A stretch of DNA of 45,441 bases from an uncultured Pelagibacteraceae bacterium. Its GTDB lineage: Bacteria; Pseudomonadota; Alphaproteobacteria; Pelagibacterales; Pelagibacteraceae. Position 1 is the stretch's first letter, and every line of letters starts with the position of its first letter. The position numbers and the translations under genes are program-made. The DNA is taken from assembly GCA_902559635.1 (NCBI GenBank), contig CACEIY010000006.1, forward strand, positions 1 through 45,441. Direction: 5' to 3'. This document shows, in pieces, positions 7,443-16,366 of this stretch. Under the pieces are notes generated by a model that did no database searches, was not told where the DNA came from, and saw only the letters and a program-made list of their open reading frames with translations.

Positions 7443-8294
7443 ATGGATCTAAAAAAAGTACTACCAGAAAATGGGCCACCTTTAGAAGAAGTTTCAAAAT
7501 ATATTGAAAAATATAAAAATGATTTAATTGTTATAAAATATGGTGGGAACGTTTTCATTGATAGAAATATTTTCAACAATTTTATTGCTGATATTAAATT
7601 ATTAAATAAACTAGGACTTTCAATTGTAGTAGTACACGGTGGTGGCCCAAGAATTAAAAGACAATTGGATAAATCAAATATTCAGTCAAAATTTATTAAA
7701 GGTTTAAGAGTAACAGACAAAAAAATTATAAAAATAGTTGAAAATGTATTAATTGATTTTAACAACGATATTGTTAACTCATTAAACAAAGAAAAAGTCC
7801 TAGCAGTTTCAATAAATACAAAGAATAATAACGTTATTGAAATAATTCCTGAGGATGAAGAGCTTGGTTATGTAGGAATACCTAATAAAATTAACACTAA
7901 TATCATAGACAATATAGTTAACAAAAATTTAATTCCTATTATATCACCTTTGGGCTTAGGAAAGAATAACCTAACTTATAACATAAATGGAGATATAGCT
8001 GCTGGAGCAATAGCAAAATCTTTAAAATCTAGAAGATTGCTTTTAATGACGAATGTAGAAGGAGTTTTAGACAAAGAAAAAAAACTAATAGAAGAAATTT
8101 CCTCGACAGAAATTTTAGAAATGATCAAAAATGAAACTATCACCGAAGGTATGATTCCTAAAATTAATACTTGTTTAGATGCTGTAAATAATGGAGTTAC
8201 AGCAGTTGGTATTATAGATGGTAGAAAACAACATTCAATACTATTTGAAATATTCTCAGATAAAGGTAGTGGAACACTTATTAGAGGAAAATGA
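7443..8294 (+). CDS. argB: Acetylglutamate kinase
   Basis: It phosphorylates N-acetyl-L-glutamate with ATP, the second step of the acetylated arginine pathway. The 283-residue protein has the amino-acid-kinase fold: IKYGGN (K32 at the phosphate site), VVHGGGPRI (the glycine-rich loop), YNINGDIAAGAIAKSL, and LLMTNVEGV near the nucleotide site. TEGMIPKI, the usual kinase-family C-terminal block, is also clear. The gene's stop overlaps the start of the HAD gene by four bases (ATGA), indicating coupling. The argB-HAD-dapD-dapE order is an alphaproteobacterial arrangement linking arginine and lysine pathways. Confidence 0.97.
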   Translation: MDLKKVLPENGPPLEEVSKYIEKYKNDLIVIKYGGNVFIDRNIFNNFIADIKLLNKLGLSIVVVHGGGPRIKRQLDKSNIQSKFIKGLRVTDKKIIKIVENVLIDFNNDIVNSLNKEKVLAVSINTKNNNVIEIIPEDEELGYVGIPNKINTNIIDNIVNKNLIPIISPLGLGKNNLTYNINGDIAAGAIAKSLKSRRLLLMTNVEGVLDKEKKLIEEISSTEILEMIKNETITEGMIPKINTCLDAVNNGVTAVGIIDGRKQHSILFEIFSDKGSGTLIRGK

Positions 8295-8983
8295 AAAATA
8301 TAAAAGAAATGAAATATCTTCTATTAGATCTAGATGGTGTTTGTTATGGCAAACATAATAATTACTCTTTGGAAAAAGTATTTGGTCAAGTATCAAAAAG
8401 AATGACAAAATTTATTTCAGAAAAACTTAATATAAACATGGAAAAAGCTAAGGAACTACAAACTAATTATTTTTATAAATATAACACAAGTTTAAATGGT
8501 CTTATGATACACCATGATATTCAAGCTGAAGAGTTCTTGAAATATGTTCACACCATAGATCTTTCATTTATGAAAGAGGACAAAATAATGAGAAATGAGC
8601 TTGAAAAATTAGATATGGAAAAATTTATTTTTACCAATGGTAGCGCAGAGCATGCTAAAAATATATTAACTCATCTAGGTGTATATGATCTCTTTGGAAG
8701 AGATAAGGTTTTTGATATTAAAGATGGAGGATATGTGCCTAAGCCTGAGGCACAAACGTTTGATTTAATGGTTAAAAAATTTGGTATAAATCCTAAAAAA
8801 ACTATTTACATAGAAGATATAGCTAAAAATCTTAGTATTGGGTATGAAAGAGGCTGTACAACTGTTTGGCTAATTAATGATGAACATTTTGGAAAGATAG
8901 ACTCTGATAAAGATTATATTTCTCACAAAATTGAAAATCTGTCTTTATTTCTAAAAGAAATGAGGCTATTAAAAAGTAAGTAA
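8291..8983 (+). CDS. HAD-superfamily hydrolase, pyrimidine 5'-nucleotidase-like
   Basis: A 230-residue haloacid-dehalogenase-fold phosphatase. Motif I is LLLDLDGVCYG with nucleophile D13 and acid/base D15; motif II is FIFTNGSAEH (about 112-121); the motif III lysine is in KPEAQTFD (about 150-157), and motif IV is YIEDIAKN (about 174-181). The FTNG and PKPE blocks resemble the SDT1/pyrimidine 5'-nucleotidase group, which cleaves UMP and CMP, and that family is found next to argB in other alphaproteobacteria. Substrate is not provable from sequence. It overlaps argB by four bases and dapD follows after three. Confidence 0.85.
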   Translation: MKNIKEMKYLLLDLDGVCYGKHNNYSLEKVFGQVSKRMTKFISEKLNINMEKAKELQTNYFYKYNTSLNGLMIHHDIQAEEFLKYVHTIDLSFMKEDKIMRNELEKLDMEKFIFTNGSAEHAKNILTHLGVYDLFGRDKVFDIKDGGYVPKPEAQTFDLMVKKFGINPKKTIYIEDIAKNLSIGYERGCTTVWLINDEHFGKIDSDKDYISHKIENLSLFLKEMRLLKSK

Positions 8984-8986
8984 ATT

Positions 8987-9814
8987 ATGTCTATAGAAAA
9001 AATTATAAACGATGCTTGGGAAAATAAAGACCAGGTCAACCCTAACTCTAACCAGTCTATAAAAGACGCTATTAATCAAGTCATTGAAGATTTAGATAGT
9101 GGTAAATCAAGAGTTGCAGAAAAAATTAATGGAGAATGGGTGACTCATCAACACCTTAAAAAAGCAATCATGCTAAGCTTTAGAATTTATCCAATGGAAA
9201 ATTTGAATGGACCATATTCTAGTTGGTTTGACAAAGCGCATTTACTTAAGGGCAAAACAGCTGGATGGACTAAAGAACAGCATGAAGCAGCAGGTTTTAG
9301 AATGGTTCCTAACAGTCCAGTTAGAAAAGGATCCTTTGTAGGAAAAAATGCAGTTCTAATGCCATGCTATGTCAACATTGGTGCCTACATAGATGAAGGT
9401 ACAATGATTGATACTTTTGCAAGAGCAGGTAGTTGTTGTCAGATAGGAAAGAATTGTCATATATCAGCAGGGAGTGGTGTTGGTGGAGTTCTTGAACCAG
9501 CTCAAGCATTACCTACAATTATTGAGGATAATGTATTTTTAGGAGCGATGTCTGAAGTGGTAGAAGGAGTTATAGTTGGAGAAGGTTCAGTATTAAGCAT
9601 GGGAATGTTAATTACTCAATCTACGAAAATAGTAAATAGATCAACTGGTGAGATTTCGTATGGAAAAATCCCTCCATATTCTGTTGTTGTACCAGGTTCT
9701 CTTCCTGATAAAAAAAATCCATCTGCACCCTCACTAAGTTGTGCAGTAATTATTAAGCAGGTAGATGAAAAAACTAGATCAAAGACCTCGATTAACGATC
9801 TTTTAAGAGAATAG
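8987..9814 (+). CDS. dapD: 2,3,4,5-tetrahydropyridine-2,6-dicarboxylate N-succinyltransferase
   Basis: It transfers succinyl from succinyl-CoA to tetrahydrodipicolinate in the succinylase branch of lysine and meso-diaminopimelate synthesis. The 275-residue length is typical. The N-terminal helical domain carries WFDKAHLLKGK, and the left-handed beta-helix repeat region spans about 105-230, with RMVPNSPVRKGSFVG, NIGAYIDEGTMIDTFARAGS and SAGSGVGGVLEP. The DapD-specific stretch GSCCQIGKNCHISAGSG is present. It is followed four bases later by dapE, the next enzyme but one of the same branch; dapC is not adjacent. No unusual feature. Confidence 0.98.
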   Translation: MSIEKIINDAWENKDQVNPNSNQSIKDAINQVIEDLDSGKSRVAEKINGEWVTHQHLKKAIMLSFRIYPMENLNGPYSSWFDKAHLLKGKTAGWTKEQHEAAGFRMVPNSPVRKGSFVGKNAVLMPCYVNIGAYIDEGTMIDTFARAGSCCQIGKNCHISAGSGVGGVLEPAQALPTIIEDNVFLGAMSEVVEGVIVGEGSVLSMGMLITQSTKIVNRSTGEISYGKIPPYSVVVPGSLPDKKNPSAPSLSCAVIIKQVDEKTRSKTSINDLLRE

Positions 9815-9818
9815 ATTA

Positions 9819-10958
9819 ATGAAAACTTATAATGATGTAAAGTTAGCTCAAGAGCTAATAAAATTTCCAACAATTAAAACTGAGGATAAGGGTATAATGA
9901 AATTCTTATCAAAAAAACTTTCCTCAATTGGTTTTAAATGTACAATAATTAAGTCAAAAGGAACTGAATTAAAACCAGCATTAAATTTATATGCTAGGTT
10001 TGGTAAATCAAAACCTCATATAAATTTTTTAGGGCATACTGATGTAGTTGCTAACCTTAATAATTGGAAAGTTTCTCCATTTAAAGCTGTTGTAAGAAAA
10101 GGATATTTAAATGGCAGAGGATCTCAAGATATGAAAGGTGGAATAGCTTGTTGGATAAGTGCAGTAAGTAATTTTATCAAAAACAAGAAGTTCAAAGGAT
10201 CTATCTCAATTATTATTTCAGCTGATGAAGAAACGACAGGTTACGGCTGTCCCGCAGTTATGAAATATCTTAAAAGAAAAAGTGAAAAAATTGATTTTTC
10301 TATAGTAGGAGAACCGTCTTCAAATAAATCAGTAGGAGATGAAATAAGAATTGGAAGACGTGGTTCTATGAATGGAATAATAACTGTATACGGAAAAAGT
10401 GGTCACTCAGCGTTTGCTGGGTCATATATTAATCCATGTACTGCTTTAGGTAAGATAATAGCAAAATTAAAAAGTTCATCTTTAGATAATGGTACTAAAT
10501 TCATGCCACCATCTAATTTAGAATTTACAAAAATGAATGTTGATAATTTATCTGAAAATGTAGTTCCACAGGCTGCTAGTGCAAAATTTAATGTCAGATT
10601 TAACTCTAAACATAAATCATCTTCTTTAAAGAAAAAACTAAATAAAATGATTAATATAGTAGCGAAAAAAGAAAAATGTAAAACTAAAATAGAATATAGA
10701 GTAAGTGGTGAAGCTTTTTATACTAAGCCTAATAAAAAAATATTCATGGTTAAAAAAATTGTTAAGAAAGTTACAGGTAAATCAGCAAAATTAAATTGCA
10801 GAGGCGGAACAAGTGATAGTCGATTTTTAGGCTCAATTCCTAGACTTGAGTTAGGATTAAGAAATAATACTATTCACATGGTTGATGAAAGAACTTCAAT
10901 TTCAGATTTAAAAAAATTAACTAAAATTTATTATAATATTTTAGAAAATTATTTTTAA
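9819..10958 (+). CDS. dapE: Succinyl-diaminopimelate desuccinylase
   Basis: A di-zinc M20-family hydrolase that frees LL-diaminopimelate from its N-succinyl form. The 379 residues are full length. Metal and catalytic residues can be read off: H73 (LGHTDVV), D104 (GRGSQDMKGG, bridging), E137 and E138 (SADEETTG: base and ligand), E165 (VGEPS) and H353 (NNTIHMVDE). The dimerisation lid region (about 180-290) is present with GRRGSMNG and KSGHSAFAG. RGGTSDSRF near 328-336 is characteristic of DapE. Its stop overlaps the next gene's start by one base (TAATG). Confidence 0.97.
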   Translation: MKTYNDVKLAQELIKFPTIKTEDKGIMKFLSKKLSSIGFKCTIIKSKGTELKPALNLYARFGKSKPHINFLGHTDVVANLNNWKVSPFKAVVRKGYLNGRGSQDMKGGIACWISAVSNFIKNKKFKGSISIIISADEETTGYGCPAVMKYLKRKSEKIDFSIVGEPSSNKSVGDEIRIGRRGSMNGIITVYGKSGHSAFAGSYINPCTALGKIIAKLKSSSLDNGTKFMPPSNLEFTKMNVDNLSENVVPQAASAKFNVRFNSKHKSSSLKKKLNKMINIVAKKEKCKTKIEYRVSGEAFYTKPNKKIFMVKKIVKKVTGKSAKLNCRGGTSDSRFLGSIPRLELGLRNNTIHMVDERTSISDLKKLTKIYYNILENYF

Positions 10959-11881
10959 TGAAAACAGCAATAATTACATCAAAATCTTCTTTAAATCATA
11001 ATACTGGATCTGGACATCCTGAGAGTACTTCTAGAGTAAAATCAATACTTGAAAAATTAAAAAAAAATAAAGAATTAATTTGGAAGAAACCAGATAGTTT
11101 TGACAAAGAGATTATTAAACAAGCTCACACTTCTAGTTATGTAGATACGGTTGAAAATGCTTTTCCAAAAAATGGTTTAGTATTTTTAGATGGCGATACT
11201 GTCGTTTCACCAGGTAGTAAAGATGCAACTTTTGATGCAGTAGGTTCAATAATAACTGCAATTGATGGAGTTGAAAATAAAAAATTTGGTGCTGCTCATT
11301 GTGTAACCCGACCCCCAGGACATCATGCAGAAAGAAGTAAAGCTATGGGCTTTTGTGTTATCAATAATGTTTCTGTAGCTGCAGAGTATTTGGTTTCTAA
11401 ATATAAATATAAAAGAGTTGCAGTTTTGGACTGGGACTGTCACTTTGGAAATGGAACTTATGATATTCTTAAGTCAAATAAGAATGTTTTTTTCTCAAGC
11501 TTACATCAATATCCATACTATCCAGGTGGTGGAACAGAACATGAAAAAGGTGATCATAATAATGCTCTGAATATTCCTTTACCTGCAGGTACAAATTCTA
11601 GAGAATACTTTGATGCATACGAACATATGCTTAAGAGATTAAAAGAATTTAGACCCGAATTTATACTAATGTCGGCAGGCTTTGATGCTCACAAAGATGA
11701 TCCTTTGTGCCAATTAAATTTAGAATCTAGAGACTATTACGAAATAACTAGAAGAGTTTTAGAAACTACAAAACAGTTTTGCAATGGAAAAGTGGTTTCT
11801 ATTCTCGAAGGTGGATATGATCTAAATGCTTTAGCTGAAAGTGCAAATGAACATGTTAATGCACTTTTAGAATTTAATTGA
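10958..11881 (+). CDS. Histone-deacetylase-superfamily (arginase-fold) deacetylase
   Basis: A zinc-dependent amidohydrolase of the HDAC/AcuC/acetylpolyamine-amidohydrolase superfamily, 307 residues, cytoplasmic. Catalytic pieces are complete: tandem histidines H122-H123 in RPPGHHAERS, zinc ligands D160 and H162 in LDWDCHFGNG, third ligand D243 in SAGFDAHKDDP, and Y287 in EGGYDLN. It is close in layout to class II HDACs. Possible substrates are acetyl-lysine on proteins or small acetylated amines such as acetylpolyamines; the sequence does not decide. It overlaps dapE by one base and is followed 31 bases later by a SET-domain gene on the same strand, a suggestive pairing. Confidence 0.92.
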   Translation: MKTAIITSKSSLNHNTGSGHPESTSRVKSILEKLKKNKELIWKKPDSFDKEIIKQAHTSSYVDTVENAFPKNGLVFLDGDTVVSPGSKDATFDAVGSIITAIDGVENKKFGAAHCVTRPPGHHAERSKAMGFCVINNVSVAAEYLVSKYKYKRVAVLDWDCHFGNGTYDILKSNKNVFFSSLHQYPYYPGGGTEHEKGDHNNALNIPLPAGTNSREYFDAYEHMLKRLKEFRPEFILMSAGFDAHKDDPLCQLNLESRDYYEITRRVLETTKQFCNGKVVSILEGGYDLNALAESANEHVNALLEFN

Positions 11882-11912
11882 TAAATATTTAATAGATTAT
11901 AAATAATCCACC

Positions 11913-12404
11913 ATGAAATTATATCGAATTAAAAAATCTAAAATTGATAAAAAAGGTCGTGGTCTTTACGCTTCAAAAAATATCAAAAAAGGAACTAAAA
12001 TAATTGATTATGTTGGAAAGTTGATTACAAAAAAACAAACTGAAAAGTCTGATAAATACAATAATAAAAAACCAATATATTTGTTTACCATAAACAATAG
12101 GTATGATCTTGATGGTGATTTTTCTTGGAACACAGCTGGTTTAGCAAATCATTCTTGTAACAATAATTGTGATTACGATGGTAAAGCACTTAAAGTATGG
12201 ATTAAAGCAATTAGGGATATTAAAAAAGGTGAAGAATTAACTTGTGATTATGGTTTTGGTTATGATGAAAATTATAAACAATTTCCATGCAAATGTGGTT
12301 CAATAAACTGTTGTGGTTATATAATAAGAGAAGAATCCAGATGGCGAATAAATAAAAAATTTGCGATGGGTAATAAAAGAAATTTAATAAAAAACTCTAG
12401 ATAA
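11913..12404 (+). CDS. SET-domain protein (putative lysine methyltransferase) with post-SET cysteines
   Basis: A 163-residue stand-alone SET domain, expected to use S-adenosylmethionine to methylate lysine. Visible motifs: GRGLYASKNIKKGTKI (about 15-30, the N-terminal SET segment), the substrate/SAM pseudoknot N79-H80-S81-C82 in LANHSCNNN, and EELTCDYGFGY (107-117) with Y113 as the catalytic-site tyrosine. A post-SET CxCx4C zinc motif follows at C126, C128 and C133 (PCKCGSINC). No pre-SET region is present. Known bacterial SET proteins modify diverse targets; the target here is unknown. It ends a plus-strand run and overlaps the 3' end of truA by 21 bases on the opposite strand. Confidence 0.9.
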   Translation: MKLYRIKKSKIDKKGRGLYASKNIKKGTKIIDYVGKLITKKQTEKSDKYNNKKPIYLFTINNRYDLDGDFSWNTAGLANHSCNNNCDYDGKALKVWIKAIRDIKKGEELTCDYGFGYDENYKQFPCKCGSINCCGYIIREESRWRINKKFAMGNKRNLIKNSR

Positions 12405-13124
12405 GAAAAGTCCTTTTGCAGGAGCTGGTGGTGCACATAATTCTCTTTTTTTTGATTTAATAACTTTTTCAAATTTTTTTATATCCCATTTACTTTCACC
12501 AACATATTTAAGGCTACCAACCATGGATCTTACTTGTTGTTGTAGGAAAGATTGAGATCTAAATTCAATTATAATTTGATCTTTAGAAAATCTTATCTTT
12601 GCCTTATTCATAGTTCTAATAGGGCTTTTAGCATTGCAACTAGATGATCTAAAAGCTGAAAAATCTTTAGTTCCCTCTAATTTTTTTGCAGCTTTTTTCA
12701 TAGCTTGAATATTAAGTTTTTTTATAACATGCCAATTTCTATCTTGATTTAAAACAGATGGGTTAATTCGATTTAAAATAATGTATTTATACATACGCTC
12801 TTTAGCAGTAAATCGTGCATGAAAATTTAAACTTTTCTTTTTTAAATCTAATACAGAAATTTGTAGATTGTTTAAAAAGTAATTAATTGATTTAATGAAC
12901 TTATCTTTATTTAATATTAAATTTTCACAATCAAAATGTGCAGATTGAGCTACAGCATGTACACCCGCATCTGTTCTTCCAGATCCAACGATTAATATTT
13001 TTTCTTTAAGAAGTTGAGAAATTTTTTTCTGAAGAACACCTTGTATTGTTTTATGTTTTTTTTGAATTTGCCAACCTTTGTAATTAGTTCCAACGTATTC
13101 AATTAAAATTTGATATCTATGCAT
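12384..13124 (-). CDS. truA: tRNA pseudouridine(38-40) synthase TruA
   Basis: It isomerises uridines 38-40 in the anticodon arm of several tRNAs to pseudouridine. The 246-residue length is usual. The catalytic aspartate is D52 in GSGRTDAGVHA, the family signature, and the N-terminal YVGTNYKGWQIQ block and C-terminal FLQQQVRSMVGSL stretch agree with TruA. It is the last gene of a minus-strand run; fmt overlaps its start by eight bases. Its 3' end overlaps the SET gene by 21 bases, so the two convergent genes share coding sequence on opposite strands. Confidence 0.97.
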   Translation of the reverse strand: MHRYQILIEYVGTNYKGWQIQKKHKTIQGVLQKKISQLLKEKILIVGSGRTDAGVHAVAQSAHFDCENLILNKDKFIKSINYFLNNLQISVLDLKKKSLNFHARFTAKERMYKYIILNRINPSVLNQDRNWHVIKKLNIQAMKKAAKKLEGTKDFSAFRSSSCNAKSPIRTMNKAKIRFSKDQIIIEFRSQSFLQQQVRSMVGSLKYVGESKWDIKKFEKVIKSKKRELCAPPAPAKGLFLSRVFY

Positions 13125-14049
13125 TCAAAATTATTGAACCTTTTTGAATTAGAGAGCCAAGTTTAAATTCATCTATTTTTTGAACTTTTTTCCCTTCTCT
13201 TTGTATTTCAAGAATTTTTATAGACTGATTTTTACCACAAACTATTTCCAAATGATCAGAAATAACTTCACCTATTTGTCCTCTTCCATTGCCTATTTCT
13301 GCTTTTAAAATTTTATATCTTATGCCTTCAAATAAAAAATATGCTCCAGGTACAGGAAATAAACCATTTATTTTTCCAAGTATATTGTCAGCACTATCAG
13401 ACCAATTTATCAAACCTTCAGACTTTAAAATTTTTTTAGCATAAGTTGCCTTAGAATGATCTTGTTTAAGAAATTTAGACTTTCCATCTAAAATCATATC
13501 TAAATCATCTAAAATTTTTTCAGATGCTAATTGAGAAAGTTTTTCAGAAATATCTTGTGAATTATCATTCTTATATAGTTTTATTTTATGAATATTGCAA
13601 ACTGGACCATTATCCAATTTTTCTTCAATCTTCATAATACTAATTCCAGTTTCTTTATCTAAATTCATAATCGACCTTTGAATAGGTGCAGCACCTCTCC
13701 ATTTTGGTAGGATAGAACCATGAATATTAATAAATCCTCTTTTAGTTAACTCTAAATATTCTTTTGGAATAATTTGGCCATATGCAACTACTACAGCTAA
13801 ATCGGCATCTAATTTTTTTAAAAATTCATATTCTTCTTTATTATTTTTTAGTTTTTCAGGAGTTCTAATTTCTAAGTTTAATATTTCGGCAATATTTTGC
13901 ACGGGTGATTTGTTTATTTTTTGACCTCGATTAGATCTTTGTGGAGGCTGAGTATATACTATCGAAACAGGAAATCCATTCTGATACAAAGACTTTAAAA
14001 TAGGCACAGCAAACAGTGGTGTGCCCATAAAAATAATTTTTTTTGGCAT
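13117..14049 (-). CDS. fmt: Methionyl-tRNA formyltransferase
   Basis: It formylates Met-tRNAfMet with 10-formyltetrahydrofolate for translation initiation. The 310-residue protein carries the catalytic trio at the textbook positions: N108, H110 (INIHGSILPKWRGAAP) and D146 (EEKLDNGP). The GTPLFAVPIL opening is typical. A smaller C-terminal tRNA-binding domain (about 205-305) is present. It follows def after six bases and overlaps truA by eight, giving the alphaproteobacterial def-fmt-truA order. Together with def it forms the formylation/deformylation pair. Confidence 0.98.
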   Translation of the reverse strand: MPKKIIFMGTPLFAVPILKSLYQNGFPVSIVYTQPPQRSNRGQKINKSPVQNIAEILNLEIRTPEKLKNNKEEYEFLKKLDADLAVVVAYGQIIPKEYLELTKRGFINIHGSILPKWRGAAPIQRSIMNLDKETGISIMKIEEKLDNGPVCNIHKIKLYKNDNSQDISEKLSQLASEKILDDLDMILDGKSKFLKQDHSKATYAKKILKSEGLINWSDSADNILGKINGLFPVPGAYFLFEGIRYKILKAEIGNGRGQIGEVISDHLEIVCGKNQSIKILEIQREGKKVQKIDEFKLGSLIQKGSIILNA

Positions 14050-14055
14050 TATAAA

Positions 14056-14574
14056 TTAAATAACTATCTGGTTTGATTTTTTTTTTGATAGTTTTTTTAA
14101 GATTATTGTTTTTTTTAGTTTTGATAAATAATCAATAAAAAGTATACCTTCAAGATGATCCATCTCATGCTGTATACAAGTAGCTAATAATCCTTTTGCA
14201 TTTAAAATTTGTTTTTTTCCATAATAATCCAAATATTCTACAACGCATGTACTTGGTCTATCAATCTCTGCAAATTGATTAGGAACAGACAAGCATCCTT
14301 CTTCATAGGTAGCTTTTTCAGAATTTTTATTTTGAATTACCGGGTTAACAAAATATCTAGGTTCTTTTGTTTCTTCATTACGACTTAGGTCCATAACAAT
14401 GATTCTTTTGGGAACGCCTATTTGAATTGCCGCTAAACCAATGCCATTGGCAGCATACATAGTTTCTAGCATATCATCCATTAAAATTTGTTCTTCTTTA
14501 CTGACATGTTCTACAGGCTTCGATATTTGTCTTAAAATTTTATTTGGTTCAGTTAAAATTGGTTTTACAGTCAT
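14056..14574 (-). CDS. def: Peptide deformylase
   Basis: A metallohydrolase that removes the N-formyl group from nascent proteins at the ribosome exit. The 172 residues match the family. Three hallmark motifs are complete: GIGLAAIQIG (44-53), EEGCLSVP with ligand C94 (91-98), and QHEMDHLEG with H136, catalytic E137 and H140 (135-143). The C-terminus is Lys-rich, as in ribosome-contacting deformylases. It starts 25 bases downstream of the 588-residue gene's stop and is followed by fmt. Confidence 0.98.
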   Translation of the reverse strand: MTVKPILTEPNKILRQISKPVEHVSKEEQILMDDMLETMYAANGIGLAAIQIGVPKRIIVMDLSRNEETKEPRYFVNPVIQNKNSEKATYEEGCLSVPNQFAEIDRPSTCVVEYLDYYGKKQILNAKGLLATCIQHEMDHLEGILFIDYLSKLKKTIILKKLSKKKSNQIVI

Positions 14575-14599
14575 AATTGAATTTATTTTAGTTTATTTT

Positions 14600-16366
14600 T
14601 TAAACTTTTAAAGGCAGAACTTTTAATAAAATTTTATTTCTCAAGTAGTCAATATCTAGCTGATTAAGGGCGCTAACTATAAAATACAAAGTATCATCAT
14701 CTAGTGCCTCTAGTTGATCTTGTCCAATAACTTCAATTATTCTTAAAATAGTGGCTCCAATTTCATTATTATTAATCATTACTTGAATATCTATTGGCAT
14801 TTCAGACTCATTTAATTCATAAAGATCATCATATTTTTTATTAATTTCAATTCCATCTGATTTTATAGACTCAATTAAAATTATATCTTTTTTAGTAATT
14901 TTGTATTTTTTGTCTTTTTTTATCTTTTTTAAAAAACTATTTAAATCTTTTTTAATTTTCGATTTAGCATAATCCCCATTAAAATAATTGACTAACCTTG
15001 ATTGATGTAAAATATCTTTATTAAATTTTATATCTTTTTTTTGTTCCTCTTCATTCTTTAAGTAAGTAAAATAAAATGTTGTAAAATTTGAAGGAACCTC
15101 CTCTGAATTTATATTTTCTAATAAAAGAACTAATTTTTCATCAAATGCATTCTCGTGATTATCTTTAATATACAAATCTTTTAATATCTTAATTAGCTTA
15201 AGTTTATTAGTTGTGTCAGACTCTAAAAGTATTTTTTGATAAATTAATGCTTTAGCCTCTACATTTGTCAAAGATTTATAAGCTTCTGAAGCATTTAAAA
15301 GTTGATTAATATTAAACTGAAATCGTTTATATATTTCGAACAAATCATTTTCTGAATAATTTTTGTCATGAGTTGCTTTTTCAATTAATAAAATCTTATC
15401 TAAGTCATCTATTTCTATTTCATTAATATTATAGAGTAAGTTAGCTGAAGCTAAATATTTCCAAATTATTTTGTCAGTATTTTCTTTTGGTTCAAAAACA
15501 AAATCTGGGTTAGTTTTATGAGCCAAATGAAAATCTAAAATACTTTTTTCTGATATCAAAAGGTCAGTTTTATCTGTAAATCCAAACAAAAAATTTATTT
15601 TATTTTCAAAATATTCATCTTTAAATCCAAGCTCTTTTTTTAAATCAAAAATTAATTGAGCTTCTTCAATTCTCCCTAGACTAATTAAACAATATAAATT
15701 AAATTTTGAAAGATATTCATCATTTATTACCTGAGTATTTTTCGTAAATATCTCACATGCTTTTTTTATATTTGACTCTGATAAATATTGATCAACTAAA
15801 TATCTACTAAGCATTGGATGTAAATTAAAAATTTGATTTTTAATTAAATACTCTTCAATCAAATTCCTGTCTTTATTTTTAATCAACCAATCTGATTTAA
15901 TTTTTAAAAATTCTTCTTCTTTTATATTATTATTTGGATAGTACGCATTTGTTAACAAAACAATGTTCATTAAATTTGATGCATCATCAGACAAACTTAT
16001 TTTTCCTAAATTTGAAAAAAGATATTTAAGTTGATTTCCATTTGAATTTGACCACATATCAATTCTTAAATCATAATCTTCAGGATCATAAAGTCCTATT
16101 ATTTTCAATTCTTTCGAATTTAAATTTGAGTCTACCTCAACAGTATCTATTTGATTACTCGACTGTAGGTCATATATACTTGTTTCAGAAATCTGATCAT
16201 CGTCATTTACAGTTACAGAGTCATTTGATAACTCTTGCTCTTTTTCTTCTATATCAACATTCCAAATATCAATTGGTTCATCCTCTGCATTAATACCAAA
16301 ACAAAGAAAAAAATTGATAAATATAATTAATAAATATTTTCTATTTAACAATTTTAAAGTTTTCAT
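14600..16366 (-). CDS. Exported or membrane-anchored protein of unknown function, 588 residues
   Basis: I do not recognise this protein. Residues 1-25 form a plausible Sec signal (KLLNRK then a hydrophobic LLIIFINFFLCFGINA), with cleavage likely after NA, so the mature part should be periplasmic. An acidic, Asp/Glu/Ser-rich stretch follows (about 26-85). The rest, from about 90, reads as alternating amphipathic helices suggestive of TPR- or HEAT-like solenoid repeats, without a catalytic motif. I chose the ATG at 16366 rather than an upstream in-frame TTG at 16384 because the resulting signal peptide is better. It overlaps the 3' end of the 59-residue membrane ORF by 26 bases, so they are probably one unit upstream of def-fmt-truA. 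Confidence 0.75.
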   Translation of the reverse strand: MKTLKLLNRKYLLIIFINFFLCFGINAEDEPIDIWNVDIEEKEQELSNDSVTVNDDDQISETSIYDLQSSNQIDTVEVDSNLNSKELKIIGLYDPEDYDLRIDMWSNSNGNQLKYLFSNLGKISLSDDASNLMNIVLLTNAYYPNNNIKEEEFLKIKSDWLIKNKDRNLIEEYLIKNQIFNLHPMLSRYLVDQYLSESNIKKACEIFTKNTQVINDEYLSKFNLYCLISLGRIEEAQLIFDLKKELGFKDEYFENKINFLFGFTDKTDLLISEKSILDFHLAHKTNPDFVFEPKENTDKIIWKYLASANLLYNINEIEIDDLDKILLIEKATHDKNYSENDLFEIYKRFQFNINQLLNASEAYKSLTNVEAKALIYQKILLESDTTNKLKLIKILKDLYIKDNHENAFDEKLVLLLENINSEEVPSNFTTFYFTYLKNEEEQKKDIKFNKDILHQSRLVNYFNGDYAKSKIKKDLNSFLKKIKKDKKYKITKKDIILIESIKSDGIEINKKYDDLYELNESEMPIDIQVMINNNEIGATILRIIEVIGQDQLEALDDDTLYFIVSALNQLDIDYLRNKILLKVLPLKV

